Shown here: piece by piece, positions 40,517 to 49,440 of the stretch
Numbering within the stretch: the stretch's first letter is position 1
Layout: every line of letters starts with the position of its first letter
Assembly: GCF_022761125.1 (NCBI RefSeq)
Contig: NZ_JAKWJR010000004.1
Location: 248,001-312,000 of the forward strand
DNA from: Nocardioides sp. SR21
Lineage (GTDB): Bacteria > Actinomycetota > Actinomycetes > Propionibacteriales > Nocardioidaceae
Length of the DNA: 64,000 nucleotides
Reading direction: 5' to 3'
Notes under the pieces: generated by a model
What the model was told of the DNA's origin: nothing
Database searches by the model: none
The model's input: the letters and a program-made list of their open reading frames with translations, nothing else
Program-made: the position numbers and the translations under genes

Positions 40517-41430
40517 GCGAGGCCCCCGCCGCCGCCGTGGGGCTGGATCGGAAGGGTCTTCACCGGCGTCCGCACGTACCCGCGGGCGACCCGGTCCTCC
40601 AACCGGCGCTGGAAGAACGAGAAGATCGCGGTGAGCACCCAGTAGAGCAGTGCGCAGGCGATGTACGCCTCGAGGTTCTTGAAGTCCGCCTTGCCGACGA
40701 GCTGCGCGCGCCGGAAGATCTCGGCGTTGGCGAGGGTCACGCCGAGGAACGAGATGAGTGCGGTGTCCTTCATCATCGCGATGAACTCGTTGCCGGTCGG
40801 CGGGATGATCACCCGGAAGGCCTGCGGCAGGATCACCTTCCGCATCTTCTGGCTGTGTGTCATGCCGAGGGCGTCCGCGGCCTCGGACTGCCCGACCGCG
40901 ACCGCTTGGATGCCGGCCCGGAAGATCTCGGTCATGTAGGCGCCGTAGTTGAGACCGAGCGCGATGGTCCCGGCGACCGCGGCGTCCATGATCAGCGCGG
41001 CCTCGAAGCCCTCGGGAACCCAGCCGTACTTGTCGGTGATGTTGCGGCCGACCGGCGGCAGCGCCAGGTAGAGCAGGAACATCTGGACGATCAGCGGGGT
41101 GCCCCGGAAGAACGAGACGTAGAACCCGGAGACGCCGTAGGCGACCGGGTTGCGTGACAGCCGGGAGAGCGCGCCGAACGTCGCCAGCACGATCGCGATC
41201 ACGATGCCCCCGACCGCCATGATCAGCGTGAACTTCAACCCGCCGGCGATGTACTCGAGGTTGTCGCGGATCCACTCCCGGTCGAAGCCCGCCGCCAGGA
41301 AGAACCACCCGAGCACGACGAAGATCACGGCCCAGACGGCGGCCACCTTCAGGCGGAACGGGACGCCCGCGCTGGCCAGGGCGAGCCGCTCCAGCGGCGA
41401 CTCCGCTCCGCCGGAGTCAGGGGAGGTCAC
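40513..41430 (-). CDS. Polar amino-acid-type ABC transporter permease
   Basis: A 305-aa membrane protein of the HisM/GlnP class. It has an N-terminal TM ([20 protein letters not shown]), the [18 protein letters not shown] signature, and the cytoplasmic EAA loop [23 protein letters not shown] in parts. Only one permease gene is present, so it probably works as a homodimer. GTG start, overlapping the receptor gene by 4 nt. Confidence 0.93.
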   Translation of the reverse strand: MTSPDSGGAESPLERLALASAGVPFRLKVAAVWAVIFVVLGWFFLAAGFDREWIRDNLEYIAGGLKFTLIMAVGGIVIAIVLATFGALSRLSRNPVAYGVSGFYVSFFRGTPLIVQMFLLYLALPPVGRNITDKYGWVPEGFEAALIMDAAVAGTIALGLNYGAYMTEIFRAGIQAVAVGQSEAADALGMTHSQKMRKVILPQAFRVIIPPTGNEFIAMMKDTALISFLGVTLANAEIFRRAQLVGKADFKNLEAYIACALLYWVLTAIFSFFQRRLEDRVARGYVRTPVKTLPIQPHGGGGGLA

Positions 41431-42335
41431 TGCTGGACCGTCAGGTCGATCCCGTCGTACCACTCCTCCGAGAACCCGGTCAGCGTGCCGTCGTCGTGCA
41501 TCTCGCCGACGATCGCGTCGACCGCCTCGACCAGGCTGGCCGGGTCGAGCTCGGAGGACTTGTCGATGGCCACGGCCAGCGGCTCGTAGAAGATCGGGTC
41601 TCCGACGATCTTGGTCGGGTTGCCGGCCTTCTCGAAGCCCTGCGCCACGGTGATCGAGGTGATCGCCGCATCCAGGCGGTCGCCGTCGCCGACGGCGAGG
41701 TCCTGCATCGCTGTGGTGTCGGTGTCGTAGCCGACGATCTCCGCGTCGTCGATGACGAAGTCGAACGTGAAGCCCTCGATCGCCAGGCTCTTGTCGAGGA
41801 ACTGCTCGTAGGTGCAGCCGGCGCAGACGCCGATCGTCGTGCCGTCGAGATCGGCGCTCAGGTCGGCGACGCTGTCGTTGTCGGCGTTCACCGCGACCAC
41901 GGCCGGCGTGTAGTAGTAGGGCTGGGTGAAGTCGAGGACCTCCTGCCGGTCGTTGGTCGGGGTCATCGAGCCGACGCTCATGTCCCAGCGGCCGTTCCAG
42001 CTGCCGGCGGTGATGACGTCCCAGGACGGCGTCTCCCAGGCGATGTCGACGCCGAGGCGGTTCGCGATCTCGGTGGCGACGTCGATGTCGAAGCCGACGT
42101 ACTCGTTGGTCTTCGGGTCCAGCTCGGACTGCGGCGGGTAGGCCGCGTCGGTCGACACCGTGATCACGCCCTTCTCGCAGATCTCGGCGAGCAGGTCGCC
42201 CGTCGCGTCGGTCGTCGCGCACACGCCCTCACCGGTGGCGGCGGGCTCCTCCGCGTCGGACCCGCCTCCGCTGTCGTCGCCGCACCCGGCGAGCAGGAGG
42301 GCCAGCGCGGCGGCGGCGATGAGCGGCTTGATCAT
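41427..42335 (-). CDS. Polar amino-acid-type ABC transporter substrate-binding lipoprotein
   Basis: The 302-aa precursor has lipobox LAGC (about residue 17) and a family 3 solute-binding fold (ITVSTDAAYPPQSELD, YVGFDIDVATEIANRLGV). An extra Cys pair (VCAGC) may form a disulfide. It heads the importer-GcvT-flavoprotein operon; CGAGGAGGCACCC precedes the ATG. Ligand likely a small zwitterion or cation; the downstream enzymes hint at an N- or S-methylated compound (inference). Confidence 0.93.
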   Translation of the reverse strand: MIKPLIAAAALALLLAGCGDDSGGGSDAEEPAATGEGVCATTDATGDLLAEICEKGVITVSTDAAYPPQSELDPKTNEYVGFDIDVATEIANRLGVDIAWETPSWDVITAGSWNGRWDMSVGSMTPTNDRQEVLDFTQPYYYTPAVVAVNADNDSVADLSADLDGTTIGVCAGCTYEQFLDKSLAIEGFTFDFVIDDAEIVGYDTDTTAMQDLAVGDGDRLDAAITSITVAQGFEKAGNPTKIVGDPIFYEPLAVAIDKSSELDPASLVEAVDAIVGEMHDDGTLTGFSEEWYDGIDLTVQQ

Positions 42336-42420
42336 GGGTGCCTCCTCGGGACGGGACGCAGCGGCGTCCTCTCGCAGGATGGCAGAAACCCGGGGTATCG
42401 GCATCGACTATCGTGCGGCG

Positions 42421-42942
42421 GTGCTCTGCCACGCGTGCTATGCCGATCCGGGCGTGATGCCCGACTGCGCGGCCTGCCGGGGCACCGGCCGCGCCACGTC
42501 GATGCCGTTGTGCGACGACCCGTGGAACGAGGTGGTCCCGCGACTGTGGCAGGGCGGCCACGACGTCCGGTCGCAGAGCCGATCCGCGTGCGTGGTCGGA
42601 GCCGAGTTCGATCTCGTGGTCAGCCTCGCCACCCGTGAGGGATACGGCCCGGACCCGGGAGTCGAGCACATTGTCGTGCGGCTCGCCGACGCTGTGCTCG
42701 ACGACGGCGCAGCCGCTCGGGTGGACGAGCTCGCGGTCCGGGTGGCCGAGGCGGTCGAGAGTGGGCGTCGCGTGCTCGTGCGCTGCTCGGGTGGCCTGAA
42801 CCGGTCCGGCCTGGTGGTCGCCAATGCACTGGTGCGGATGGGACGCACCCCGGAGCAGGCGATGGCGCTGGTGCGTGCCGCGCGCGGCCCCTGGTCGCTG
42901 ACCAACCCGGCGTTCGTCCAGCATCTGAGCACGTCCGCCTGA
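42421..42942 (+). CDS. Dual-specificity-phosphatase-like protein with N-terminal zinc ribbon
   Basis: The protein (173 aa from GTG 42421) starts with a cysteine-rich ribbon (CHACY...DCAACRGTG), then a tyrosine-phosphatase-like domain with active-site loop [13 protein letters not shown] matching CX5R (about residues 121-127). TATCGT at 42409-42414 lies 6 nt before this GTG, supporting a leaderless start; an ATG at 42379 would add 14 residues. The ribbon-phosphatase combination is unusual. It would dephosphorylate protein or small phosphate esters. Divergent from the amino-acid importer operon. Confidence 0.72.
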   Translation: MLCHACYADPGVMPDCAACRGTGRATSMPLCDDPWNEVVPRLWQGGHDVRSQSRSACVVGAEFDLVVSLATREGYGPDPGVEHIVVRLADAVLDDGAAARVDELAVRVAEAVESGRRVLVRCSGGLNRSGLVVANALVRMGRTPEQAMALVRAARGPWSLTNPAFVQHLSTSA

Positions 42943-43040
42943 GTTTCGTCGATCTCGGGACGAAGTTCGTCCGATCCGACGAGGATGGGCCGGGCTCGAC
43001 TTCGACCACGGGTCCATCACCCGAGGATCCAGGAGCCCAC

Positions 43041-44690
43041 GTGCAGCACCCGTTGACCGGCCGACGTCTCTCGAGCGCGGCGGTCGCCGCCGTCGCGGTG
43101 GCCGGCATCGCCGTCACCGCCACCGCCTCCGCGCCGCTCTCGCGCGTCGGGAGCGAGCGGACCATCAACGCCTGCTACCTGCCGAAGGACGGCTCGCTGC
43201 GGCTGGTCACCCAGAAGGCCGGTGGTTGCCGGGCCGCGGAGCGTCCGCTGACGTGGAACACCAAGGGACCGCGCGGCGCCACGGGTGCGACCGGCGCTAC
43301 GGGTGCGACCGGAGCCATGGGTGCGACCGGAGACACGGGCGCCGCGGGTGCGACCGGTGCCACGGGCGCGACCGGCGCCGCGGGTGCGACCGGCGCTGCG
43401 GGTGCGACCGGTGCTACCGGTGCTACCGGTGCTACCGGTGCAGCGGGCACGAACCCCTGGTCCGCGATCACGGTCTGGGACCAGGCCGCCGAGTACCTCG
43501 CGGGCCCGCCGTCCGACGTCGTCACCTATGACGGCGGTGCGTACGTCGCGACCGGTGACAGCACCGGCGTCGAGCCCGGCACCGACCCGGGTCGCTGGAT
43601 CCAGATCGCCCGCCCCGGAGCCGACGGCCCTCAGGGCATCCCCGGCGCGGTCGGCGCCACCGGCGCCACCGGCGCCACCGGCGCCACCGGCGCTCAGGGT
43701 CCCGCCGGGCCTACGGGACCCACGGGACCCGCCGGGCCCACGGGCCCTGCGGGAGCTCAGGGGGCGGCGGGACCGCAAGGCCCGGCCGGTGTTCTGGCCG
43801 GGTACGGCGACGGCAGCTCGGGTTCGCTCACCGTCGCCGCCGGCATGACGCTCGACCTGGGTGCGTCGGCCGGACTCCTCAACCCGCAGTTCACGTCGAT
43901 CACCGTTCAGACCGGCGCCACGCTGAAGGTGCCGAGTGGCACCGTCCTGCGCGCCACCGGCAACATCACGATCAACGGCATGGTCCGGGTGCTTCCCGGT
44001 GCGTTGACCCAGCCCGGCGGTCCGGCCAACCCTGGTGTCGGCCTCGCCGCGGCGACCGCCGGCTTCGGTGGGCTCGGGATGGACTCGCCCGGCCAGGCCG
44101 CGCAGGTCGGCCACACGCTGCTCGGCGGCGGCTCTGGTGCCCGCGGCACGGGTTCGCCCGACGGCGGATCCTCCGATCCCCGCGGCGCCGGTGGGGGTTC
44201 GCTGACGATCGCGGCGGGCGGAAGCGTGACCGTGGGCGCGAGCGGCGTGGTGCGGGCGAACGGCGAGAACGCCGCGGCATCCTCCTCCACCGGGATCGTC
44301 CCCGGCGCGGGCGGCGGCGCCGGCGGGGTGATCCGGATCTTCGCGAAGGGCACGCTGTCGGTCAGCGGCACCGTGACCGCCGACGGCGGTGCTGGCGCCG
44401 ACGGCGTCTCGTCGGTCGCCAACAACCTCGCGGGTGGGGGCGGAGGCGGAGGCGGCGGCATCGTGCATCTCTTCGCGGTGCAGTCGCCTGCGGTCGCCGG
44501 CACGGTCACCGTCAACGGTGGTGCTGGTGGTTCCCCCGCCGGCGGTGGGACGTTGACCACCGGGTTCGGTGGCGGGGGTGCCGGGGGCAATGGCGGCGGC
44601 TCTGCGGGCGGCAACGGCGGCGCGGGTGCGGCCGGCATCTACGTCGTGACGGTGCTGCCATCACCCGAGTACGCCCTCGGCGTGGGCTGA
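43041..44690 (+). CDS. Secreted collagen-like protein with embedded carbohydrate-binding module and Gly-rich C-terminus
   Basis: The 549-aa precursor has a signal peptide ([21 protein letters not shown]), a short Cys-containing segment, a first Gly-X-Y block (about residues 76-135, mostly GAT), a CBM5/12-like module (about 137-190: [19 protein letters not shown]), a second Gly-X-Y block (about 193-250, GPT/GPA-rich) and a long beta-rich, Gly-rich C-terminal region. No LPXTG anchor or transmembrane tail is present. A fibrous extracellular or spore/cell-surface protein is inferred. GTG start preceded by GGAGC. Confidence 0.85.
   Translation: MQHPLTGRRLSSAAVAAVAVAGIAVTATASAPLSRVGSERTINACYLPKDGSLRLVTQKAGGCRAAERPLTWNTKGPRGATGATGATGATGAMGATGDTGAAGATGATGATGAAGATGAAGATGATGATGATGAAGTNPWSAITVWDQAAEYLAGPPSDVVTYDGGAYVATGDSTGVEPGTDPGRWIQIARPGADGPQGIPGAVGATGATGATGATGAQGPAGPTGPTGPAGPTGPAGAQGAAGPQGPAGVLAGYGDGSSGSLTVAAGMTLDLGASAGLLNPQFTSITVQTGATLKVPSGTVLRATGNITINGMVRVLPGALTQPGGPANPGVGLAAATAGFGGLGMDSPGQAAQVGHTLLGGGSGARGTGSPDGGSSDPRGAGGGSLTIAAGGSVTVGASGVVRANGENAAASSSTGIVPGAGGGAGGVIRIFAKGTLSVSGTVTADGGAGADGVSSVANNLAGGGGGGGGGIVHLFAVQSPAVAGTVTVNGGAGGSPAGGGTLTTGFGGGGAGGNGGGSAGGNGGAGAAGIYVVTVLPSPEYALGVG
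43266..43447 (+). repeat. First collagen-type (Gly-X-Y) repeat block
   Basis: About 20 in-frame Gly-X-Y triplets, mainly GGTGCGACC/GGCGCTACG units encoding Gly-Ala-Thr, with some GAA and GDT. Synonymous codon variation between units suggests the array is old enough to have diverged rather than a very recent expansion. Confidence 0.93.
43617..43790 (+). repeat. Second collagen-type (Gly-X-Y) repeat block
   Basis: About 19 Gly-X-Y triplets. The first part contains four near-identical GGCGCCACC units (GAT), then Pro-rich triplets (GPT, GPA, GPQ). The different composition from the first block indicates independent expansion. Confidence 0.93.
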
Positions 44691-44696
44691 GCGCCT

Positions 44697-44729
44697 CCGC
44701 AGGCGACCGACCACGTGTGGCGCCTGCGG
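44697..44729 (+). terminator. Hairpin after the collagen-like gene
   Basis: CCGCAGGCG (44697-44705) pairs with CGCCTGCGG (44721-44729), with an inner CCAC/GTGG stem. It starts 7 nt after the stop and ends 21 nt before the next gene; no T run. Confidence 0.65.
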
Positions 44730-44749
44730 CCGCCGGGAACGGTGCGGGG

Positions 44750-45976
44750 GTGACCCGATCTCATGTGCTCGCCCTCGTCCAGGCCGGTGGCGCCGGCGGC
44801 CGGATGGATGTCCTGACGCGGGAGCGGGCCAAGCCCACGCTGCCGTTCGCCGGGGTGTTCCAGCTCGTCGACTTCCCGCTCTCGAACCTCGCGAACAGCG
44901 GTATCTCCGACATCTGGCTGTCGGTGCAGTTCCAGGGCGCCGGGATGGGCGAGGAGGTGGCGAACGGCCGGCCGTGGGACCTCGACCGCAACCGCGGCGG
45001 GCTGCGGCTGCTGATGCCGCAGCAGGGCACCGGCGGCACCGACGAGGAGGGGTTCGCGAAGGGCAACGCCGACGAGCTCTACCGCTTTCGCGACCAGGTC
45101 GTGGCCGAGGCCCCCGACGCGCTGGTCGTGCTCAGTGCCGACCACGTCTACCGGTTCGACGTGACCGAGGCGCTCGAGACGCACCGTCGCAAGGGCGCCG
45201 AGTGCACCATCGTCACCACCGAGATCCCGGTCAAGGAGGCGAGTGACCACGCGACGGTGGTGGCGAACCGGCAGGGCCGGGTCACCGACTTCGCCTACAA
45301 GCCGGGCCGGCCGAGGACGGGGACCGTCGCCACCGAGATCTTCGTGTACGACCCGGCGGTGCTGGTGCCGGTCCTGGAGGAGCTCCACCGCGAGCTCGGC
45401 GCCGATGCGGAGGCGGGCGACACCGGGCTGGGCGACTACGGCGAGCACCTGGTCCCGCGCCTCGTCGAGCGTGGGAAGACCTACGTCCACGCGATGCCCG
45501 GCTACTGGAAGGACCTCGGCCAGCCGGCCAAGTACCTCGCGGCACACCACGACATCCTCGACGACGACCTCGGGGTGCTCGGCGACGCCGACTGGCCGAT
45601 CCTCGGCCACCAGCAGCCGCGACCCGCCGCCCGCGTCCTCGACGGCGGCCGCGTCAGCGACAGCCTGCTGAGCCCCGGTTCGTGCGTCAGCGGCACCGTG
45701 ATCCGCAGCGTCATCGGCCCGGGCGTCGTGGTCGAGGAGGGCGCGCTCGTCCGCGACAGCGTGGTGTTCCGCGACTGCGTCGTACGCTCCGGCGCGCGGG
45801 TGGACTGGGCGATCGTGGACCAGGACTGCGAGATCGGGCCGGACGCCGGGATCGGCTCGCCGGACACCGACCCCGAGGACTCGGACGCGATCGTGCTGGT
45901 CGGCCGTGGGACGACCGTCGGTCGCGGCGTCGAGCTGCCGGAGGGCGCCCGGCTCGAGCCGGGCAGCAGCGCCTAG
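44750..45976 (+). CDS. Glucose-1-phosphate adenylyltransferase-like nucleotidyltransferase
   Basis: A 408-aa GlgC-type protein with the nucleotide-binding start ALVQAGGAGGRMDVLTRERAKPTLPFAG in parts (about residues 6-33), QLVDFPLSNLANSGI, LSADHVYRFD, a Lys/Trp region PGYWKDLGQP and a C-terminal left-handed beta-helix (VVVEEGALVRDSVVF). Active GlgC normally reads GGxGxRLxPLT; here it is GGAGGRMDVLT, so specificity for ADP-glucose is uncertain. It would activate a sugar-1-phosphate, perhaps for storage polysaccharide or cell wall. GTG start chosen after a GGTGCGGGG sequence. Stop overlaps the converging gene's stop. Confidence 0.82.
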   Translation: MTRSHVLALVQAGGAGGRMDVLTRERAKPTLPFAGVFQLVDFPLSNLANSGISDIWLSVQFQGAGMGEEVANGRPWDLDRNRGGLRLLMPQQGTGGTDEEGFAKGNADELYRFRDQVVAEAPDALVVLSADHVYRFDVTEALETHRRKGAECTIVTTEIPVKEASDHATVVANRQGRVTDFAYKPGRPRTGTVATEIFVYDPAVLVPVLEELHRELGADAEAGDTGLGDYGEHLVPRLVERGKTYVHAMPGYWKDLGQPAKYLAAHHDILDDDLGVLGDADWPILGHQQPRPAARVLDGGRVSDSLLSPGSCVSGTVIRSVIGPGVVVEEGALVRDSVVFRDCVVRSGARVDWAIVDQDCEIGPDAGIGSPDTDPEDSDAIVLVGRGTTVGRGVELPEGARLEPGSSA

Positions 45977-46155
45977 GAGCCCGCGCGCGTCGGGCACTCC
46001 GGGTTGGTGCACACGCGCTCGTCCGGGGTCGAGTCGGCATCACCGACGTACCCCTCCTGGGGGCCGACGGGGCCGTCGGGCACCTCCGGCGCGCTCACGG
46101 GACGCAGCTCGACCTGCGCTCCGCAGACGGAGCAGGGCTTGGTGTCGAAGTACAC
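45973..46155 (-). CDS. Small zinc-ribbon protein, 60 aa
   Basis: The protein starts YFDTKPCSVCGAQVELRP and ends ERVCTNPECPTRAGS, giving a CxxC and a CxxxxC pair suited to bind zinc, joined by a Pro/Gly/Asp-rich spacer. GTG start after AAGGAGACCAC on the minus strand. It overlaps the stop codon of the GlgC-like gene. Unknown function; similar short ribbon proteins are frequent in actinobacteria. Confidence 0.7.
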   Translation of the reverse strand: MYFDTKPCSVCGAQVELRPVSAPEVPDGPVGPQEGYVGDADSTPDERVCTNPECPTRAGS

Positions 46156-46192
46156 GTGGTCTCCTTGTCGTGAGCCGATCGTGAGCCGGTGG

Positions 46193-46816
46193 TCAGCGGG
46201 TACGGCGGGCGCGGCGGTAAGCAGGCTCGCGCAGCCGGACGACGGCGTCGTACTGCTCGAGGCCCGGGACGCGGTGCAGCAGCGGGTCGAACGACAGCCG
46301 CGCGCTGTCGTCCTGTCGCTCTCCGAGCTGGAGGGTGGCGAACGCCGTCCATGGCCCCGACGGCCGCGCCCAGCAGAGCTCGAAGGAGCCGTCGCCGGCG
46401 CCGTCGGCGCGCAGCAGCACCGCGCCGGTCGGGGTCCGGTAGGGGAGCAGCGTGGTCATCGGCCGGCCGGGGTCGCGGGTGGCGGTGAGCAGGTAGCGGG
46501 TGAGCCGGCGGGTGCCGGTGTTGGCGAACAGCAGGTCGCCCGGCCCGTCCGGCCCGTGGACGCGCACGGCGAGGCCGTGGATGTCCGGGAGCGCGTCCGG
46601 CAGCCCGACCGCGCGCGACAGCCTCACCTCGACGTCGTCGGTGCCGGGCTCGTCGAGCCAGGCGACGCCCGTCGAGGCCGTGCTCCCCAATCGCCGGAGC
46701 GATCCGTGGAAGACCTTGCCCGACGGGTGCAGGGGCTTCGCCGCCGTCCGCACGGTGGCCAGCGCGTGCGTCGCGGTGGCGAGCGCGCCGCCGGCGAGCC
46801 GGGAGATGTCGGGCAT
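46193..46816 (-). CDS. Catalase-fold-like protein, function uncertain
   Basis: This 207-aa protein is too short for catalase (about 480 aa), but its segments HPSGKVFHGSLRRLG, VRLSRAVGLPDALPDIHGLAVRV and LLFANTGTRRL resemble the heme-domain edges of the catalase superfamily. The catalytic His and heme Tyr contexts cannot be recognised with confidence. Related actinobacterial proteins are sometimes annotated phosphodiesterase without support that I know of. TACCTG lies 6 nt before the ATG (leaderless type). Divergent from the MEDS-domain gene. Confidence 0.5.
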   Translation of the reverse strand: MPDISRLAGGALATATHALATVRTAAKPLHPSGKVFHGSLRRLGSTASTGVAWLDEPGTDDVEVRLSRAVGLPDALPDIHGLAVRVHGPDGPGDLLFANTGTRRLTRYLLTATRDPGRPMTTLLPYRTPTGAVLLRADGAGDGSFELCWARPSGPWTAFATLQLGERQDDSARLSFDPLLHRVPGLEQYDAVVRLREPAYRRARRTR

Positions 46817-46895
46817 GGCTCGCAGGTACCCGGTCCGGTCGGGTTGCATCCGACAGCCCTGGGTAAAGGGAGGTGGTGACCAGGGGACCGCGGAC

Positions 46896-47798
46896 GTGAG
46901 TGGCTTCCACGACGTGCTCATGTTCGCCAGCGACCAGGAGCTGGCGGACGGGACCCGCGAGCTGATCGAGGCCGGGGTGATGGCCGGTGACCTCGTGCTC
47001 GTGGTCGGCGACCAGCAGGAGCTCGGCGTCCTGCGCGACGCGTGGGACGACGACCCGCGGATCACGTTCACCCACCGGGACGAGGTCTACGAGCACCCGA
47101 TGCGGACGATCGCCGAGTACCAGCGGCTGCTCGACCGGGAGCGCGAGAACGGCGCGCAGCTGCGAGTCACGGGCCCGGTGCCGTTCGGGGAGGACGCGCG
47201 CCGACGCCGCGGCTGGATGATCTACGAGGCGCTGATCGACCGCGCGTTCGCGGCGTACCCCTTTCGGTCGCTGTGCCAGTACGACACCCGGACGACCCCG
47301 AACGAGCTCGTCGAGCACGCGCGTGAGACCCACGAGCGGATCTTCTCCAGGACCGACGTGAGCCCCGGCAATGGTCGCGGGGCGGAGGTGCTCGCCGAGC
47401 TCACCCGAGCAGACGCGGCCGACGTCGTCGAGAGCGGGCCTGTCGTGTACGCCGACGTGCTCACGGGTGTCGGCGACCTCTCGGGATTCCGCGCAGCGAT
47501 GCGGACGGCGCCGGAGTCGCTGGTCTTCGCGGCGAACGAGATCGCGGCGAACGCGCTGGTGCACGGGAGCCCGCCGGTCGACGTGCGGCTGCGCAAGGGA
47601 GCGGAGGACTGGCAGTGCGTCGTGTCCGACCGCGGGCCCGGCCTGCTCGACCCGTACGCCGGCATCGACTCCCCGCTCCACGACGAGCTCGAGGTGGGCG
47701 GGCGCGGGCTGTGGCTCGCCCGCCAGGCGTGTGACCGGCTCACGATCACCGCCGATCCGGGCACCGGCACGACCGTCCGGCTCGAGCACCGGGTCTGA
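46896..47798 (+). CDS. MEDS sensory domain plus anti-sigma-type HATPase protein
   Basis: A 300-aa protein. The N-terminal 150 or so residues match the MEDS/DcmR sensory domain (HDVLMFASDQELADGTRELIEAG... and RRRGWMIYEALIDRAF). The C-terminal part is a RsbW-like HATPase with N-box ANEIAANALVHGSPP and DRGPGLLDP, GGRGLWLARQACD. There is no His phosphoacceptor domain, so it probably acts as an anti-sigma or switch kinase rather than a two-component kinase. GTG start is a best choice; a good GGGAGGTGG ribosome site lies a little far upstream (about 20 nt), so the true start may differ. Confidence 0.8.
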   Translation: MSGFHDVLMFASDQELADGTRELIEAGVMAGDLVLVVGDQQELGVLRDAWDDDPRITFTHRDEVYEHPMRTIAEYQRLLDRERENGAQLRVTGPVPFGEDARRRRGWMIYEALIDRAFAAYPFRSLCQYDTRTTPNELVEHARETHERIFSRTDVSPGNGRGAEVLAELTRADAADVVESGPVVYADVLTGVGDLSGFRAAMRTAPESLVFAANEIAANALVHGSPPVDVRLRKGAEDWQCVVSDRGPGLLDPYAGIDSPLHDELEVGGRGLWLARQACDRLTITADPGTGTTVRLEHRV

Positions 47799-47889
47799 GA
47801 TCTCTGGAACGCTGTCGTATCGAGACGGACCTGTTCGTGGTGATGGCGAGAGGCGGTCACCGAGGTCGCCCGGAGCTGAGGAGACGACG

Positions 47890-48252
47890 ATGACGCACTA
47901 CCTGCTGAGCGTGCACGGCCCGGCCGAGCTGGGTGAGTTCGGTAGCTACGACTCGAAGGAGGAGATGGAGGAGGCGCTCGCGACGACCGGCGCCTTCAAC
48001 GACAAGCTCCGCGCCGAGGGTCACTGGGTGTTCGCCGGCGGTCTCAAGCAGGCCTCGTCGGCGACCGTCGTCGACGGCCAGGGCGACGCGCCGTTGTTCA
48101 CCGACGGCCCGTACCTGGAGACCAAGGAGTACATCGGGGGGTTCTGGATCATCGAGGCACCCGACCTCGACCGCGCCCTCGAGCTCGCCGCCGAGGGGTC
48201 GAAGGCCTGCCGGGGCAAGGTCGAGGTGCGCCCGTTCGAGGGCCTCGGTTGA
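47890..48252 (+). CDS. YciI-family protein (DGPF-type)
   Basis: A 120-aa protein of the YciI/PhnB-like alpha-beta barrel family: [11 protein letters not shown]..., [22 protein letters not shown] and [20 protein letters not shown], the last being the DGPF-type signature. Such proteins are often near ECF sigma factors and may be small-molecule-binding or dehydratase-like enzymes; no function can be assigned. GAGGAGACGACG precedes the ATG. Confidence 0.88.
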   Translation: MTHYLLSVHGPAELGEFGSYDSKEEMEEALATTGAFNDKLRAEGHWVFAGGLKQASSATVVDGQGDAPLFTDGPYLETKEYIGGFWIIEAPDLDRALELAAEGSKACRGKVEVRPFEGLG

Positions 48253-48280
48253 GCGATCGCGAGGTCGCTACGCTGCGGGC

Positions 48281-48622
48281 ATGCACCGGATCTTCTCCAC
48301 CAGTGTCGCCTCGGTCTATCCGCACTACGTGACCAAGGTCGAGAAGAAGGGCCGCACGCAGGCTGAGCTGGACGAGGTGATCTCGTGGCTGACCGGCTTC
48401 GACGAGGCCACGCTCCAGAAGCACCTGGCCGAGGAGACGACGTTCCAGGACTTCTTCGCCGAGGCCGACCTCAACCCGAATGCCACCCTGATCACCGGTT
48501 CGGTGTGCGGGGTGAAGGTGCAGGAGGTCGAGGACCCGTTGATGCGGCAGATCCGGTACCTCGACAAGCTCGTCGACGAGCTCGCCAAGGGCCGTCCGAT
48601 GGAGAAGGTCCTGCGCGGGTGA
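48281..48622 (+). CDS. DUF2200-family protein
   Basis: A 113-aa protein matching DUF2200 ([77 protein letters not shown] in parts). Function unknown. TACGCT at 48269-48274 lies 6 nt before the ATG, a leaderless promoter. Its stop overlaps the GTG of cobS (GTGA), so the two are coupled although unrelated in known function. Confidence 0.88.
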   Translation: MHRIFSTSVASVYPHYVTKVEKKGRTQAELDEVISWLTGFDEATLQKHLAEETTFQDFFAEADLNPNATLITGSVCGVKVQEVEDPLMRQIRYLDKLVDELAKGRPMEKVLRG

Positions 48623-49356
48623 TCGGCTCCCTCAGGGTCGCGGTCGGCACGCTCACCGCGATCCCGGTCGGTGCCGTCGCGCTCACCCCTGCGACCGCCC
48701 GCGGGGCGATGCTGGTCGCGCCGGTGGCCGCGCTGCCCCTCGGGGCGCTCGTGGCCTTCGTGTGCTGGGCGGGCTCGGAGCTCTCGCTGCCTGCTGTCGC
48801 GGTGGCCTTCGTCGCTGTCGGCGCACTCGCCGCGGGCAGTCGGGCGCTGCACCTCGACGGCCTCTCCGACGTCGCGGACGGGTTGACCGCCAGCTACGAC
48901 CGCGAGCGCTCGCTGGCGGTGATGAAGGGAGGTACGGCAGGTCCGGCCGGCGTCGTCGCGGTCGTGGTCGTGCTCGGCATCCAGGCCACCGCGCTGGCCG
49001 CCTTCGACGACTGGCTGCTCGCCGGTGCGCTGGTCTGCGTGTCGCGTGCCGCGCTCTGGATCACCTGTGCCCGCGGGGTTCCTGCCGCTCGCAGCGACGG
49101 TCTCGGCAGCGCCTTCACGTCGTCGGTGCCGCGGACCTTCGTGGTCGTGGGCTGGCTGGTCCTCGCCGGCCTGTCCGCGCTCGTCGACTGGTGGCGCGGC
49201 CCGCTCGCCGTCGCTCTCGCCGCCCTGGTCGTGGTGCTGCTCGTCACCCGCGCCGTACGGCGCTTCGGCGGCGTCACCGGCGACGTCTTCGGCGCCGCGA
49301 TCGAGCTCGCGCTCGCCGTGCTGCTGCTGGGATTCGCCCCCGCGTCGGGGGTGTGA
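48619..49356 (+). CDS. cobS: Adenosylcobinamide-GDP ribazoletransferase (cobalamin synthase)
   Basis: A 245-aa polytopic membrane protein with the CobS signature [13 protein letters not shown] (about residues 77-89), [20 protein letters not shown], and further hydrophobic helices. It joins the lower ligand to adenosylcobinamide-GDP, the last step of cobalamin assembly. cobU lies 390 nt downstream on the opposite strand; no cobT or cobalamin riboswitch is visible here. GTG start coupled to DUF2200. Confidence 0.92.
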   Translation: MIGSLRVAVGTLTAIPVGAVALTPATARGAMLVAPVAALPLGALVAFVCWAGSELSLPAVAVAFVAVGALAAGSRALHLDGLSDVADGLTASYDRERSLAVMKGGTAGPAGVVAVVVVLGIQATALAAFDDWLLAGALVCVSRAALWITCARGVPAARSDGLGSAFTSSVPRTFVVVGWLVLAGLSALVDWWRGPLAVALAALVVVLLVTRAVRRFGGVTGDVFGAAIELALAVLLLGFAPASGV

Positions 49357-49369
49357 GAACCTGACGGAG

Positions 49370-49386
49370 AGCTGAAGACCTCAGCT
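49370..49386 (+). terminator. Weak hairpin after cobS
   Basis: AGCTGA (49370-49375) pairs with TCAGCT (49381-49386) around AGACC, 13 nt after the cobS stop. Short, and without a T run, so it could be fortuitous. Confidence 0.35.
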
Positions 49387-49440
49387 TCCGGACGAGACGC
49401 GCCGTACCCGCCGCCAAGACGACGCACCCGGGAGATCGAC

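Noticed and set aside
40513..42222. A 569-codon minus-strand frame extending the amino-acid permease upstream
   Set aside because: The extra N-terminal part is a shadow of the receptor gene; the permease starts at GTG 41430 in a 4-nt overlap.
42945..42964. TTCGTC/GACGAA hairpin after the phosphatase gene as a terminator
   Set aside because: Only 6 bp with an 8-nt loop and no T run; too weak to call.
43266..43790. Possible CRISPR array
   Set aside because: Short direct repeats here are in-frame Gly-X-Y codons within a secreted protein, without unique spacers of constant length.
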